64,000 nucleotides of DNA from Bacteroidales bacterium (GTDB taxonomy: Bacteria > Bacteroidota > Bacteroidia > Bacteroidales > UBA3824). Numbering within the stretch: the first letter of the stretch is position 1; the number at the start of each line of letters is the position of its first letter. Under the pieces are notes generated by a model. That model was not told where the DNA came from and did not search any database. It saw only the letters and a program-made list of their open reading frames with translations. Made by a program: the position numbers and the translations under genes. The stretch spans positions 1-64,000 of the forward strand of contig JAFPYR010000065.1 in NCBI GenBank assembly GCA_017412115.1, read 5' to 3'. Below, piece after piece: positions 35,181-44,922 of this stretch.

Positions 35181-35207
35181 AAAAGCGGATTTTTTATATC
35201 CGCTTTT
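35181..35207. terminator. Bidirectional terminator between the GH26 and methyltransferase-like genes
   Basis: A perfect 10-bp stem AAAAGCGGAT / ATCCGCTTTT that touches the stop codon of the minus-strand gene. Confidence 0.75.
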
Positions 35208-36265
35208 TATTTAATTTTTATGTTTTTAAGTCCTGAATCCGAAATCATATCCGTAAACTCTCTGTAAGTTTTTATGATTTTTTCGTTTTCCGACGGTGTC
35301 TGGGACGGCGTTTTGAAAATTTTGTACATCTGATTGAAAACCGTAAACCTCAAACTCGATAACAAAGATTTTTCAATCCAATAATCACATTCAACGCCTT
35401 TTAATTTGGAATTTAAACGCTTTAGTTTCAAATACATAGGCAAACCGTCCGAAGTATCATGCCAAATATCGGAAAAAATATAATCAAAATGTTTTTCCTT
35501 TTCCAAAAGCCGTTCCTGATATTCAAAAGCATCATCATTGATGATTGTAATCTTCTGCTTTTCAGTAAATTGCGGCAAAATTTCATCTGAAAAAAGTTTT
35601 ATAATGTTTTCGTCCTTTTCGACTATCGTAACACTTTCCACACTCTTTTTTTCAGAGGCCATAAACGCAAAATATCCTAAGCCTAAACCAAGCGTTAAAA
35701 CCTTGCCATGGGCATTTTCCAAAGGTTGAAGCATCGTCATAATTTCGTTAGGCTTTACTGCCATCCATTCTCTACCATCCTGCATAACAGCGGGAAAAGT
35801 AAATTTCTCTCTAAAAAATCCTATTTGAGGATATTCACGAAAATCAGAGGTTAAAACGGGTTCGTCAAAAACAAAAGCCTCGCATGGAGTATAATTCAAA
35901 TATGTGAACTCCCAATTTTTAAAAGTTTTTTTAGGAAACTTAATGGTTTTCAGATACTTATCCGATGCAAAATCCTTAACGTTAAGTTCTCTGACTGAAG
36001 GAGAGAAATAATCGTTAAAAAACTCTTTATGTGCCTGATTATCATAAATTTCCAAACCGCACGCCGAGGCTAAAAGCATAGCGTATGCAAGCGAGGGCTG
36101 CATTTGATATTCTTCAACGATTTGATTCAACATTTCAGGAGTTATAAACCTTTCGTTTCTGTTGATAAAATCGGCGACAACCTCAAAAGCAGCTCCGTTG
36201 TTTTGAAATCTAACATTCAGATTTTCAAGACGTTTGCTGTCAAATTCATTAAGAGAAATTTTCAT
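35207..36265 (-). CDS. Methyltransferase-like protein (spermidine-synthase fold)
   Basis: 352 residues. Residues 1-165 are helical and unrecognised. The second half has a Rossmann SAM-binding core: motif I VLTLGLGLGYFAFMA (189-203), an acidic residue at the end of strand 2 (VEKDE, Glu216), IINDDAFEY (241-249) and FDYIFSDIWHD. This resembles class I methyltransferases and polyamine synthases, but no specific substrate motif is seen. Its ATG overlaps the stop of the upstream HAD gene by 4 bases (ATGA), so the two are translationally coupled. Function unknown. Confidence 0.78.
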   Translation of the reverse strand: MKISLNEFDSKRLENLNVRFQNNGAAFEVVADFINRNERFITPEMLNQIVEEYQMQPSLAYAMLLASACGLEIYDNQAHKEFFNDYFSPSVRELNVKDFASDKYLKTIKFPKKTFKNWEFTYLNYTPCEAFVFDEPVLTSDFREYPQIGFFREKFTFPAVMQDGREWMAVKPNEIMTMLQPLENAHGKVLTLGLGLGYFAFMASEKKSVESVTIVEKDENIIKLFSDEILPQFTEKQKITIINDDAFEYQERLLEKEKHFDYIFSDIWHDTSDGLPMYLKLKRLNSKLKGVECDYWIEKSLLSSLRFTVFNQMYKIFKTPSQTPSENEKIIKTYREFTDMISDSGLKNIKIK

Positions 36266-37044
36266 ATAACACCAAAATGTTTTAAAGCATTAAAAATACC
36301 GTCATTATCGACAGTTGTAGTTACAAAATCAGAAACTGCTTTGACGTTTTCGTTAGCGTTTCCCATCGCAACACCTATGCCGGCTGTTTTTATAATCGGA
36401 ATATCGTTGCCGCCGTCGCCAAAAGACATTGTTTGAGATAGGTCGATGTTAAAATATTCCGCCATTTTGATAAGTGCTTTTCCCTTGTCGGCATTTTTGT
36501 CGGTAATATCCGTAAAATCATCACACCAACGCCCTGAATTACAATGCGTTACTTTGTTCATCAACATTTCTTCCTCCTTAGGTGAAAGAAACATCGTAAT
36601 TTGAAAAACATCATCTTTCAAAACCTCTTCAACATCCTTTCTGTTCAAATCTATTCTAATTCTTAAACCGCCGTAAAAAACGGTTTTAACGATTTCCTTA
36701 TAATTATAAATACCAAAATCATGTTTTCCCATAACGATTGTCGGAAAAGAAAACTCCTTGGCATAATTCATAAGTATTTGAGTATCAGCTCTTGAAATCG
36801 GATTGGAATGAATTTCTTTGTCACCGTGATTGATGTATGCGCCGTTGTTTGTGATATAACCGTCGATGAAATTTTCAATATCTTCAAGACCGTTGATAAA
36901 GGCTCTGGGACGACCCGTTGAAATAAAAACTTTGACGCCTAAAGCTTTGGCTTGTTTTATGGCTTGAACCGTTGAGGCGGGAATTTTATGACTTTCAAAA
37001 CTTACTAAAGTCCCGTCTATGTCAAAAAATAATGCTTTAATCAT
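36262..37044 (-). CDS. HAD superfamily sugar phosphatase, Cof type
   Basis: 260 residues from the start at 37044 (MIKALFFDIDGTLVSF). HAD motif I is DIDGT (8-12), motif II is ISTGRP, and motifs III/IV are K...SFGDGGNDIPIIKTAGIGVAMGNA. The C2-type cap lies between them (about 80-190), as in Cof/YidA-like enzymes that dephosphorylate sugar phosphates or PLP/FMN-type cofactors. It is cytoplasmic. It has its own -7 box (37066-37073) and is coupled to the downstream methyltransferase-like gene by an ATGA overlap. Confidence 0.92.
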   Translation of the reverse strand: MIKALFFDIDGTLVSFESHKIPASTVQAIKQAKALGVKVFISTGRPRAFINGLEDIENFIDGYITNNGAYINHGDKEIHSNPISRADTQILMNYAKEFSFPTIVMGKHDFGIYNYKEIVKTVFYGGLRIRIDLNRKDVEEVLKDDVFQITMFLSPKEEEMLMNKVTHCNSGRWCDDFTDITDKNADKGKALIKMAEYFNIDLSQTMSFGDGGNDIPIIKTAGIGVAMGNANENVKAVSDFVTTTVDNDGIFNALKHFGVI

Positions 37045-37065
37045 CTCGAAAACGTTTTTAGGCTG

Positions 37066-37073
37066 CAAAGTTA
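37066..37073 (-). promoter_or_regulatory. -7 box (TAACTTTG) for the HAD gene
   Basis: A TAnnTTTG match on the minus strand, 22 bases before the start at 37044. Confidence 0.5.
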
Positions 37074-37148
37074 AAGATTATATTAATAACAAAAAAAATG
37101 GTAACGAAAAAATTATCAAAAAAAATTTTCTCAATAACAAAAAATAAC

Positions 37149-37156
37149 TAAATTTG
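37149..37156 (+). promoter_or_regulatory. -7 box (TAAATTTG) for pgi
   Basis: A TAnnTTTG match, 40 bases before the ATG at 37196; divergent from the HAD promoter. Confidence 0.5.
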
Positions 37157-37195
37157 GCTTGGAAAACTTAACTAATCATACTAGAAGTAATTAAA

Positions 37196-38542
37196 ATGAA
37201 AGATTTATCACTTGACATTTCAAAAGCATTCGGTTTTGTATCGAAAGACGATTACAAAGCATTGCAGGACAAAGCGTTAGAAAAAAATGCTGCCCTTTAT
37301 GACAAAACACTTCCCGGCAACGATTTCTTAGGCTGGGTTGATGTTAAAAACATTATTTCAGAAGACGAACTTTCTCAAATCGAAAAGAAAGCCGCTGAAC
37401 TTAGAGAAAAAATCGAAGTTCTCGTTGTTATCGGTATCGGCGGAAGTTACTTAGGTGCAAAAGCTGTTATTGAGGCTTTGAGTAATTCATTCGCGCAGAT
37501 GAACTATAAGAAAGGCAATCCGTTAGTTCTTTTTGCGGGTCAGAATATCGGAGAGGATTACATCAGCGAATTAATGGAAGTTATCGCTGACAAATCTTAT
37601 GCACTTTGCGTGATTTCAAAATCAGGTACAACAACAGAGCCGGCTATCGCATTCCGTTTGTTGAAAGCTAAAATTGAAGAAAAATACGGCAAAAAAGAAG
37701 CCGCTGAGAGAATTGTTGCAATCACGGATAAATCTCGTGGTGCGCTCAGAACTCTCGCTAATTCAGAAGGTTACAAAACATTCGTTATCGGCGATACAGT
37801 TGGCGGAAGATTCTCAGTTCTTACTCCCGTAGGACTTTTCCCGATTGCTGTTGCAGGTTTTGATATTCGCCAATTATTACAAGGCGCATACAGAGTTGAA
37901 GAATTAACTCAGAAAGGCAAATCTTTTGACGAAAACGTTGCCGCTCATTACGCTGTTGTTCGCAACTTGTTGTACAACAAGAAATTCTCAACCGAAATTT
38001 TGGTTAATTTCCATCCGAAACTTCACTATTTTTCAGAATGGTGGAAACAACTTTACGGCGAGTCAGAAGGTAAAGACGGCAAAGGTATTTTCCCCGCTTC
38101 AGTTGATTTTACATCAGACCTTCACTCTATGGGACAATACATTCAAGAGGGCGTAAGACTTATGTACGAAACCGTTTTGTCAGTAGCAGAACCCGATAGA
38201 AAAGTTGAAATTCCCTCTGATAGTCAGAACCTTGACCAACTCAACTTCTTGGCCGGAAAACGTGTTGATTTCGTTAATAAACAGGCTGAACTCGGAACTC
38301 AACTCGCTCACTTAGACGGTGGCGTTCCGCAAATCAGAATCGAAATTCCTAAACTCAACGAATACTATCTCGGTGAATTGATTTATTTCTTTGAAAAAGC
38401 TTGCGGTATCAGCGGCTACATTTTAGACGTTAATCCGTTCAATCAACCGGGCGTTGAGGCTTACAAGAAAAATATGTTTGCATTACTCGATAAACCCGGA
38501 TACGAAGAGGCTTCAAAGGCTATTCGTCAGAGATTGTCATAA
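37196..38542 (+). CDS. pgi: Glucose-6-phosphate isomerase
   Basis: 448 residues, the short bacterial form. It interconverts glucose-6-P and fructose-6-P in glycolysis. Family stretches are [15 protein letters not shown] (80-94), [31 protein letters not shown] and [13 protein letters not shown]. It acts in the cytoplasm. It is transcribed alone, near a HAD sugar phosphatase and a phosphoglucomutase, which gives the region a sugar-phosphate flavour. Confidence 0.96.
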   Translation: MKDLSLDISKAFGFVSKDDYKALQDKALEKNAALYDKTLPGNDFLGWVDVKNIISEDELSQIEKKAAELREKIEVLVVIGIGGSYLGAKAVIEALSNSFAQMNYKKGNPLVLFAGQNIGEDYISELMEVIADKSYALCVISKSGTTTEPAIAFRLLKAKIEEKYGKKEAAERIVAITDKSRGALRTLANSEGYKTFVIGDTVGGRFSVLTPVGLFPIAVAGFDIRQLLQGAYRVEELTQKGKSFDENVAAHYAVVRNLLYNKKFSTEILVNFHPKLHYFSEWWKQLYGESEGKDGKGIFPASVDFTSDLHSMGQYIQEGVRLMYETVLSVAEPDRKVEIPSDSQNLDQLNFLAGKRVDFVNKQAELGTQLAHLDGGVPQIRIEIPKLNEYYLGELIYFFEKACGISGYILDVNPFNQPGVEAYKKNMFALLDKPGYEEASKAIRQRLS

Positions 38543-38562
38543 AAATTTTAATCATAAAAAAA

Positions 38563-38597
38563 TCCTCCGTAGGCAAATGCTTACGGAGAATTTTTTT
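38563..38597. terminator. Terminator between pgi and the P-type ATPase gene
   Basis: The stem CTCCGTA / TACGGAG, with flanking A and T tracts, lies between convergent genes. Confidence 0.7.
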
Positions 38598-38622
38598 TAT
38601 AAGCTTTTTTTTTAAAAATTTC

Positions 38623-41448
38623 TTAATCCTTTTTCTGTGGTTTTATGCGCCTTAAAATCTCACCGATTATCATAACAGCGGAAGTTGATAAGACGATAAA
38701 AATCCAGTCTTTTAATTGTAAATGGCAGACACTAAACATTTTACTACCGATTTCTACAATTAATATCTGTCCGAAAAATATCACCGCTGCAACAAGTAAA
38801 AATCCTTTACAGTTTTTAATATTGTGGAATGCTGATTTTCCGGTCATAAAAGCTTTGGCGTTGAACATATTCCAAAACTGCAACATCACAAAAAACGTAA
38901 AAAACAAACTCAATTCGTATTCGCTCAAACCGTCATAAAGACCGTAACTTTTTAGAAATAAATCTGTAAATTGCGTTATATCAGAATGTTGCATCATAAG
39001 CAAAAGGCCTAACAACAAAGCCGTAAACATGCCTCCGACTCCAAGAATATGTCTGAACATTCCTTTTGAAATTATTGAATCTCTAACATTTCGCGGTTTT
39101 TCAGACATGACGGCATAACTCGGCGGCAGTGATGCCAAGGCAATAGCCGCAAATGTATCCATTATCAAATTCACCCAAAGCATTTGAGTTACGGTTAAAG
39201 GTGATTCCGTACCCGTAAATGCTCCGATTAAAACTATCAAACAAGCCACAACGTTAATCGTCATCTGAAACATTATAAACCGCTGAATGTTTTTATAAAG
39301 CGAACGACCCCACATTACGGCATTTGTAATCGTGCCGAATGAATTGTTTTGAATCGTCATGTCAGAGGCCTCTTTTGCCACAGCCGTGCCGTCGCCCATC
39401 GAAAGTCCTACGTCAGCAGCGTTCAAGGCCGGAGCATCGTTTGTACCGTCGCCCGTTACGGCTACCACTAAATCTTTAGCTTTCAATAATTTAACAAAAC
39501 GCTCTTTGTCAGAAGGTCTTGCCCGTGCAATGATTTTTATGTCCTGAACCCTTGTTGAAAGTTCTTCGTCTGACAGTGAGGCAAAATCCGTTCCCGTAAT
39601 GATATTTTTTTCGGAGTCATCCTTTGAAAAAAGTCCGATTTGACGTCCGATTTCTTTAGCGGTTGCAGTTGTGTCGCCCGTAACAATTTTTACCTGAATA
39701 CCGGCATTTTGACATTCTTTAACAGCGGAGGGAACTTCGTCGCGGATAGGATCCGTTATACCGAAAATGCCTATAAAATTCAAAGATTTTAACGCAAGTT
39801 TTCCGTTTTCAAAAACTTTTTCCCCACTTTGAATTTTTTTGTATGCTAACGCCAATGTACGCATCGCACAGTTCTGATAATCAAGAAGTTGCGAAGAAAA
39901 ACGCTGCTTGTCAGAATCCGTTAAATCACATAGGGATAAGACAATTTCGGGCGCACCTTTTACATAAAGCATTTCATTTGCTGTCAAAGTCGCCATATAT
40001 TTGTTTTCAGTTGAAAAAGGTAAACGATCAAGAATCTGAACTTCTTCCCTTAACTTTTGATAATCAACATTTTGCTGATTCAGCCATAACAAAATCGCCC
40101 CCTCGGTAGGATTACCGATTGCTTTGATTTTCGTTTTGTCAGAAAAATCCAAATTTGCAGTAGAATTAAGCGCAATAGCTTGATTTATAATATTTTGGTT
40201 TGTTTCCAAAAATTCCGTTTTTGAAACCTGCATTTGATTTTTCGTGAGCGTTCCCGTTTTGTCGGTACAAATTACGGAAGTCGCACCCATAGTCTCACAA
40301 GAATGCATCGTTCGCGGTAATGTGTTTTCACTCATCAACTTACGCATACTAAAGGCAAGTGAAAGTGTTACTGACATCGGCAAACCTTCAGGCACGGCAA
40401 CCACGATAAGAGTTACGGCAATCATCACCGTCTGAAGTAAATAACTTATAAAATCCAGCAAACCTTCTGAGGTTGAGAGATTTACGTCAGTGCCTATAAA
40501 ATACATCAACAATCTGCCCACAATAACAAGTCCTGCAATAATATTACTTGCCGTTGTAATCAAACTTGCTAAACGGTCAAGTTTTTCTGACAAAGGCGTT
40601 TTGCCGCCTTCGTCCACTTGAGAGGCTTGAAAAACTTTTCCCGCCTCAGTTTTGTCACCAACGCAAACAACTCTCGCCGTACAATATCCTTCCGTAACGG
40701 TTGTACCTTTCATGATTTTGTCAGAAGGATATGTCGCTTCTTTGTCAAAAAACTTTGGATCGGTATTTTTGGCAGTTTGCAATTCGCCGGTCAAGGAAGA
40801 CTCATTAACAATAAGATTCAAGGACTCAAGCAGCTGACAATCAGCAGGTATTTCTTCGCCTTGTTCCAAAAGAACTATATCGCCGACCACAACCTCTTTT
40901 CGAGGAATTTGACACGTATTATTATCTCTGATAACTTTTACGGGGGTGTCATCATTAACCTCATTCAAGGATTGAAATGTTTTTTCGTTGTTTTTCTCCA
41001 AAAAATATGCAACTCCGGTTGCCAAAAGCAGCGCAACGATAATTCCTATCGGTTCCAAAAACACGTTGAAATCAGCATTTTGCCACTCAAATTCATAAAT
41101 CGAAATACCGATTGAAAGCACAAATGCCGTTATCAGAATTTTAAAAAGCGGATCTTCAAAACCTCCGAAAAATCCGATTATCAAAATCAAAAACCATGAC
41201 AACAAAACCACTGCCGGCATTACAAAAATCATTTGCCCCATCGAGGACAAAAGACAAAATGCAGCAACCAATGATATTATCGTCAAAATACCCGTACTTA
41301 TTGAAATATAGTGTTTTAAGACGGTTTTTAGTTTTTGCCAAAATGTAATTTTTTCAGGCGGTGTCAGAATATTAACACCATATTTTTTACGATTTTCGAT
41401 TACTTCCAAAGAAGTTAATCCCGAATAATGATGAGTTGTTTGAGACAT
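38623..41448 (-). CDS. Calcium-type P-type ATPase
   Basis: A 941-residue P2-type cation ATPase. In order: cytoplasmic N-terminus with HHYSGLTSLEVIENRKKYG, TM helices, actuator domain (SLTGE, 218-222), VAVPEGLPMSVTLSLA in TM4 (ion-binding Pro-Glu), phosphorylation motif DKTGTLT with Asp396, nucleotide domain with VKGAPE, hinge TGDGTNDAPALNAADVGLSMG, and six C-terminal helices. The Glu in PEGLP and the N/D residues in the later helices (NLIMDTFAAIALA) indicate Ca2+ pumping by a PMCA/SERCA-like enzyme, although Mn2+ or other divalent ions are possible. A -7 box lies at 41471-41478. Confidence 0.93.
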   Translation of the reverse strand: MSQTTHHYSGLTSLEVIENRKKYGVNILTPPEKITFWQKLKTVLKHYISISTGILTIISLVAAFCLLSSMGQMIFVMPAVVLLSWFLILIIGFFGGFEDPLFKILITAFVLSIGISIYEFEWQNADFNVFLEPIGIIVALLLATGVAYFLEKNNEKTFQSLNEVNDDTPVKVIRDNNTCQIPRKEVVVGDIVLLEQGEEIPADCQLLESLNLIVNESSLTGELQTAKNTDPKFFDKEATYPSDKIMKGTTVTEGYCTARVVCVGDKTEAGKVFQASQVDEGGKTPLSEKLDRLASLITTASNIIAGLVIVGRLLMYFIGTDVNLSTSEGLLDFISYLLQTVMIAVTLIVVAVPEGLPMSVTLSLAFSMRKLMSENTLPRTMHSCETMGATSVICTDKTGTLTKNQMQVSKTEFLETNQNIINQAIALNSTANLDFSDKTKIKAIGNPTEGAILLWLNQQNVDYQKLREEVQILDRLPFSTENKYMATLTANEMLYVKGAPEIVLSLCDLTDSDKQRFSSQLLDYQNCAMRTLALAYKKIQSGEKVFENGKLALKSLNFIGIFGITDPIRDEVPSAVKECQNAGIQVKIVTGDTTATAKEIGRQIGLFSKDDSEKNIITGTDFASLSDEELSTRVQDIKIIARARPSDKERFVKLLKAKDLVVAVTGDGTNDAPALNAADVGLSMGDGTAVAKEASDMTIQNNSFGTITNAVMWGRSLYKNIQRFIMFQMTINVVACLIVLIGAFTGTESPLTVTQMLWVNLIMDTFAAIALASLPPSYAVMSEKPRNVRDSIISKGMFRHILGVGGMFTALLLGLLLMMQHSDITQFTDLFLKSYGLYDGLSEYELSLFFTFFVMLQFWNMFNAKAFMTGKSAFHNIKNCKGFLLVAAVIFFGQILIVEIGSKMFSVCHLQLKDWIFIVLSTSAVMIIGEILRRIKPQKKD

Positions 41449-41470
41449 TTTTTTGTATTTTTTTCAATGA

Positions 41471-41478
41471 CAAAATTA
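41471..41478 (-). promoter_or_regulatory. -7 box (TAATTTTG) for the P-type ATPase
   Basis: A TAnnTTTG match on the minus strand, 22 bases before the start at 41448. Confidence 0.5.
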
Positions 41479-41502
41479 TAAAAAAAACACCAAAAAGAAA
41501 AA

Positions 41503-41523
41503 GGGCGGAAAAATTTACCGCCC
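41503..41523 (-). terminator. Terminator of the galK-to-lipoprotein operon
   Basis: GGGCGG / CCGCCC stem with a 9-base loop, 20 bases after the lipoprotein stop, followed on the minus strand by a T-rich tract. Confidence 0.7.
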
Positions 41524-41542
41524 CTAAAAATTGTTAATAATG

Positions 41543-42022
41543 CTAATAATGTGTTATCACCCTAAATATCATTGTTTCAGGTTTTTTATCAACGTTGAAA
41601 TCAGAGTTCGTAACATAAAACGTTATCACCCCCGGAGCATATTCATAATCAATCACGGTTGTGTAAAAATAACTTTGATTTTCCTCCGTTTCCACGTTAT
41701 AAGCGTTTGTAGCCGGCAATTGACGCTGATAAGTTATATCGTCTTCAATCAAAAGATAGGCATTAACAATGCCGATATCACACATGGTTTCCGTTAATTC
41801 AGGATAATCAAATTCACATTTGAAGTACTTAGAACCGTTTAATTCAGCCACTTTCCAATCCTTCTGGATTACCTCAAACTCATCCTTGCGGTAAAAAACT
41901 ACACCGTCTTCTCCGTCTCTTCCGGCCGGACCCATAGGTCCCATGGGACCAGGATCTCCTTCGCACGAGGGTAACGCAAAAAACGAAACCACCGTCATTA
42001 GAATTAAGAACAATCTCTTCAT
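41543..42022 (-). CDS. Lipoprotein with short collagen-like repeat
   Basis: 159 residues. MKRLFLILMTVVSFFALPSC gives lipobox Cys20. Right after it come six Gly-x-y triplets (22-39: GDPGPMGPMGPAGRDGED), then a beta-rich domain of about 120 residues (YFYTTVIDYEYAPGVITFYV) with no recognised family. The collagen-like stretch could trimerise the protein or act as a stalk that lifts the domain from the membrane. The gene starts 5 bases after the M16 protease stop, so it is surely co-transcribed with it. Function unknown. Confidence 0.82.
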   Translation of the reverse strand: MKRLFLILMTVVSFFALPSCEGDPGPMGPMGPAGRDGEDGVVFYRKDEFEVIQKDWKVAELNGSKYFKCEFDYPELTETMCDIGIVNAYLLIEDDITYQRQLPATNAYNVETEENQSYFYTTVIDYEYAPGVITFYVTNSDFNVDKKPETMIFRVITHY

Positions 42023-42027
42023 AGTCT

Positions 42028-44922
42028 TTAAAGTTTAATTATGTTTTTAAATAAATGTTTGTTTTCCATGATCTTATCCTGTGAACCGAGTACACAAACA
42101 GCACCTGTTTTTATCAGAAATCTTAAATCCTTTGCAAAGCCTCTGATGTCCTCAACCGTGCAATTCAAAATTTCGTTTCTCTCTTTTTGAACCTCGTCAA
42201 ATGTGATACCCGTCAGATAACGCCTTACCGCTATGCCGCCTTCTTGTTTTACCGTCAGCGGACGGTCTTCGCCCGAAAGCGTTCCGATAATGTATTTCAA
42301 AATTGCATCATCGTCAGCGGAAAAGTTTTCACAATAATCAGCGGCTTTGGAATAAACATCCAATGTCCTTTCAAGATTTGGATCACGGTACGAGGCAAAA
42401 CACCAATAACCGTCATCAGAGGTCGAAAACCAACTACCGTAAGCCCCGCCTTGAACCCTGACATTGTTTTGAAGATAATCCGATGAAAGTATTTTCCTCA
42501 AAACTATGCTCTGTCCTTTGTACTGAAAATCAGGCGTTAACATATCTCCGGCTCTAAAAACATACTGAACCTTAGACTGAGAGATAAACGCCTCGTTTTT
42601 GATTTCGGGTTTTATGCCCCAAGTTTTTTCCTGAAGTTTTTCGTCTTGTAACTTCGCAGCAAAATCTATGCAATTTTTTTCAAATTCAGGATAATCCTCT
42701 GCCCCGCAAGTTACAGTAACAGTCATATTAGAACTCCTGAAAATCAAATCTTTAACCTCTTTTAATTTAACGATAATTTTATCGGATAAAGCCTCAAAAT
42801 TTTCGTCCAAATTCTTGACAAAGAAGTAATGGTCAAAACCTTCCAAATACTCGTCAATCAGAGCATCAATTGTAAAATACGACTCCACTCTGTCCCTTAC
42901 CGCAGAATACGGGTCGGAATCAAGACTGTTTTTCATCTGACAATAAACCCTTGAGATAAGCTCCTTTAAACGGGGTTTATCATCAATAATAGGATGAATA
43001 ACAAGCTGCTCCAAGAGGTCGAAAACCTCGGAAGTATTTTTGGTTAAATACTTCGAAAGAATCTTAAATTCAGGAACTGCAATTCGCTTATTATCAACTA
43101 CTTTGCAATAAGTTGCTGTTTGCGTTGAAAAATTTCCCGTGTATTTTTTCTGCAAATTATCAAACTCCTCAAAACCGTATTTTTCGCTTGAAAGATAATC
43201 CAAAACATCAGCCAAAAGAGCCGCATACGGCAAAAGTTCAAAATCAAGAACCTTTAGAGAAAATTTGAAAGTCGTATAAACGATTTCGTTAGTAAAAGCC
43301 TCATATCTTATTGTTTTAAAACCGTTTAAGTCCTTGACTTTTACTTGATAATCTTTTTCTTTGATCTCCAAATCCGATTTTTCAAGATGCGGAATACATT
43401 TCAATTTTTCGGGGTCGTCGGGAGTGTTCATAAACTCTTCCAACGCCTTGTTTTCTTCAATCAACGCATCTTTTTCTTCATCGGAAAGTGTTGAAACATA
43501 ATCGTTTAACTTCTTTCTGCATTTTTCTTCCGCCTCTTGTTCCAACCCCTCTTTCGGAGAAAAACACATCACCAAAGAATGAGGATTATTAACGAAATAT
43601 TTCTTTAAAACTTCCGTTAAAAAGCCGGCGGTAATTTTATTGCGCAAATCCTCGAAGGTTTCGCAAATTTTCATCGAATCAAACGGGTCAGCACCCGCAA
43701 CCCAATAATACATCGCGCCTTGAAGCAGTTTCATTCCAAGCTGCGCATCAGCAAACTCCCGGTAATGAAATTCCATACGGTTCAAAACAGCCTCAAGTGT
43801 CTGTTTATCAACGCCTTTTTCTGAAGTTTCCTTGAAAACCCTTTCAACGGTATCCTTAAAATTTTCAATATCTTGAGCATTGCTGTTATAAGAAATTACC
43901 GTAAAAACAGGCTGTTGCGAAGGTTCAAGCCAATGAGCAATTTCCGCACCTAAACCCGCTTTGACGTACTCCTGACGCAAAACGCCGGATTCTTGTCCGA
44001 TTAAAACCTCGCCCAAAATTCCTGCCGCCAAAACTTCCTCATAATCAGTGTTTTTGCCCATAACCAAACTGTATGTCAAATAACTGTCGGTCTCAGGCGT
44101 TAAACCCTCAGAGGCAGGATAAAAAGTTTTAATAATTTTTTGTGCCTCAAAAGGCTTTTGGAAAGGAATATCATAATTAGCGTTAATTCTCTCATATTTA
44201 GAGAGATAGTTCTTGTCTAACAAGTCAAGTTCCTTGTCCAAATCAGCGTCGCCGAAAAAGTAAATATAAGCGTTTTCGGGATGATAATATTTTTTATGAA
44301 ACTTTTCAAAATTCTCCTGCGTTAAAGTCGGAATTTTTTCCGGGTCGCCGCCCGAACAGCAGCCGTAACAATTATCAGGAAACAAATTTTCTAAAACATT
44401 GTAGCACAGGAGAGTTTGCGGATCGCTGAATGCTCCTTTCATTTCGTTGTAAACAACGCCCGTATATTGCGGCTCGTCGTTTTTATCTTTCAACAAAATT
44501 CGCCAACCCTCTTGTTTTAAAATGCGTTTGTCGCTGTAAATGAGCGGATTGAATACTGCGTCAAGATAAACGTCCATCAGATTGAAATAATCTTTCTCGT
44601 TCATGCTTGCACATGGAAACATCGTAAAATTTTCCGCCGTCATCGCATTCAAAAACGTGTAAAGCGAACCCCTTAAAAGTTCGTCAAACGGACTTTTAAC
44701 GGGGTACTTTTTTGAACCGTTCAGGACAGAATGTTCCATAATATGCGGCAATCCTGAATCGTCATAAGGAATGGTTTTGAACGAAATACAAAACGTTTTG
44801 TTAGGATAATCACCGGCAATTTTTATGATTTTTGCTCCCGTTTTTTTGTGAACGAAATAATATCCCTCACAATTTATATCCTTTAATTTTTGTTTTGAAA
44901 TAAGTTCGTAATTATTGTTCAT
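42028..44922 (-). CDS. M16C metalloprotease (presequence-protease / insulinase family)
   Basis: A 964-residue clam-shell zinc protease. The inverted zinc motif HIMEH (His60, Glu63, His64) is followed by the third ligand, Glu160 in VVYNEMKGAF, with LRGSLYTFLNAMTAENFTMFPCAS between. Two homologous halves plus an M16C-associated helical linker fit the length. Relatives such as PreP degrade peptides up to some tens of residues in an enclosed chamber. No signal peptide is visible, so it is probably cytoplasmic. Its start overlaps the end of the upstream mutase gene by 11 bases, and the collagen-like lipoprotein follows after 5 bases. Confidence 0.93.
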   Translation of the reverse strand: MNNNYELISKQKLKDINCEGYYFVHKKTGAKIIKIAGDYPNKTFCISFKTIPYDDSGLPHIMEHSVLNGSKKYPVKSPFDELLRGSLYTFLNAMTAENFTMFPCASMNEKDYFNLMDVYLDAVFNPLIYSDKRILKQEGWRILLKDKNDEPQYTGVVYNEMKGAFSDPQTLLCYNVLENLFPDNCYGCCSGGDPEKIPTLTQENFEKFHKKYYHPENAYIYFFGDADLDKELDLLDKNYLSKYERINANYDIPFQKPFEAQKIIKTFYPASEGLTPETDSYLTYSLVMGKNTDYEEVLAAGILGEVLIGQESGVLRQEYVKAGLGAEIAHWLEPSQQPVFTVISYNSNAQDIENFKDTVERVFKETSEKGVDKQTLEAVLNRMEFHYREFADAQLGMKLLQGAMYYWVAGADPFDSMKICETFEDLRNKITAGFLTEVLKKYFVNNPHSLVMCFSPKEGLEQEAEEKCRKKLNDYVSTLSDEEKDALIEENKALEEFMNTPDDPEKLKCIPHLEKSDLEIKEKDYQVKVKDLNGFKTIRYEAFTNEIVYTTFKFSLKVLDFELLPYAALLADVLDYLSSEKYGFEEFDNLQKKYTGNFSTQTATYCKVVDNKRIAVPEFKILSKYLTKNTSEVFDLLEQLVIHPIIDDKPRLKELISRVYCQMKNSLDSDPYSAVRDRVESYFTIDALIDEYLEGFDHYFFVKNLDENFEALSDKIIVKLKEVKDLIFRSSNMTVTVTCGAEDYPEFEKNCIDFAAKLQDEKLQEKTWGIKPEIKNEAFISQSKVQYVFRAGDMLTPDFQYKGQSIVLRKILSSDYLQNNVRVQGGAYGSWFSTSDDGYWCFASYRDPNLERTLDVYSKAADYCENFSADDDAILKYIIGTLSGEDRPLTVKQEGGIAVRRYLTGITFDEVQKERNEILNCTVEDIRGFAKDLRFLIKTGAVCVLGSQDKIMENKHLFKNIIKL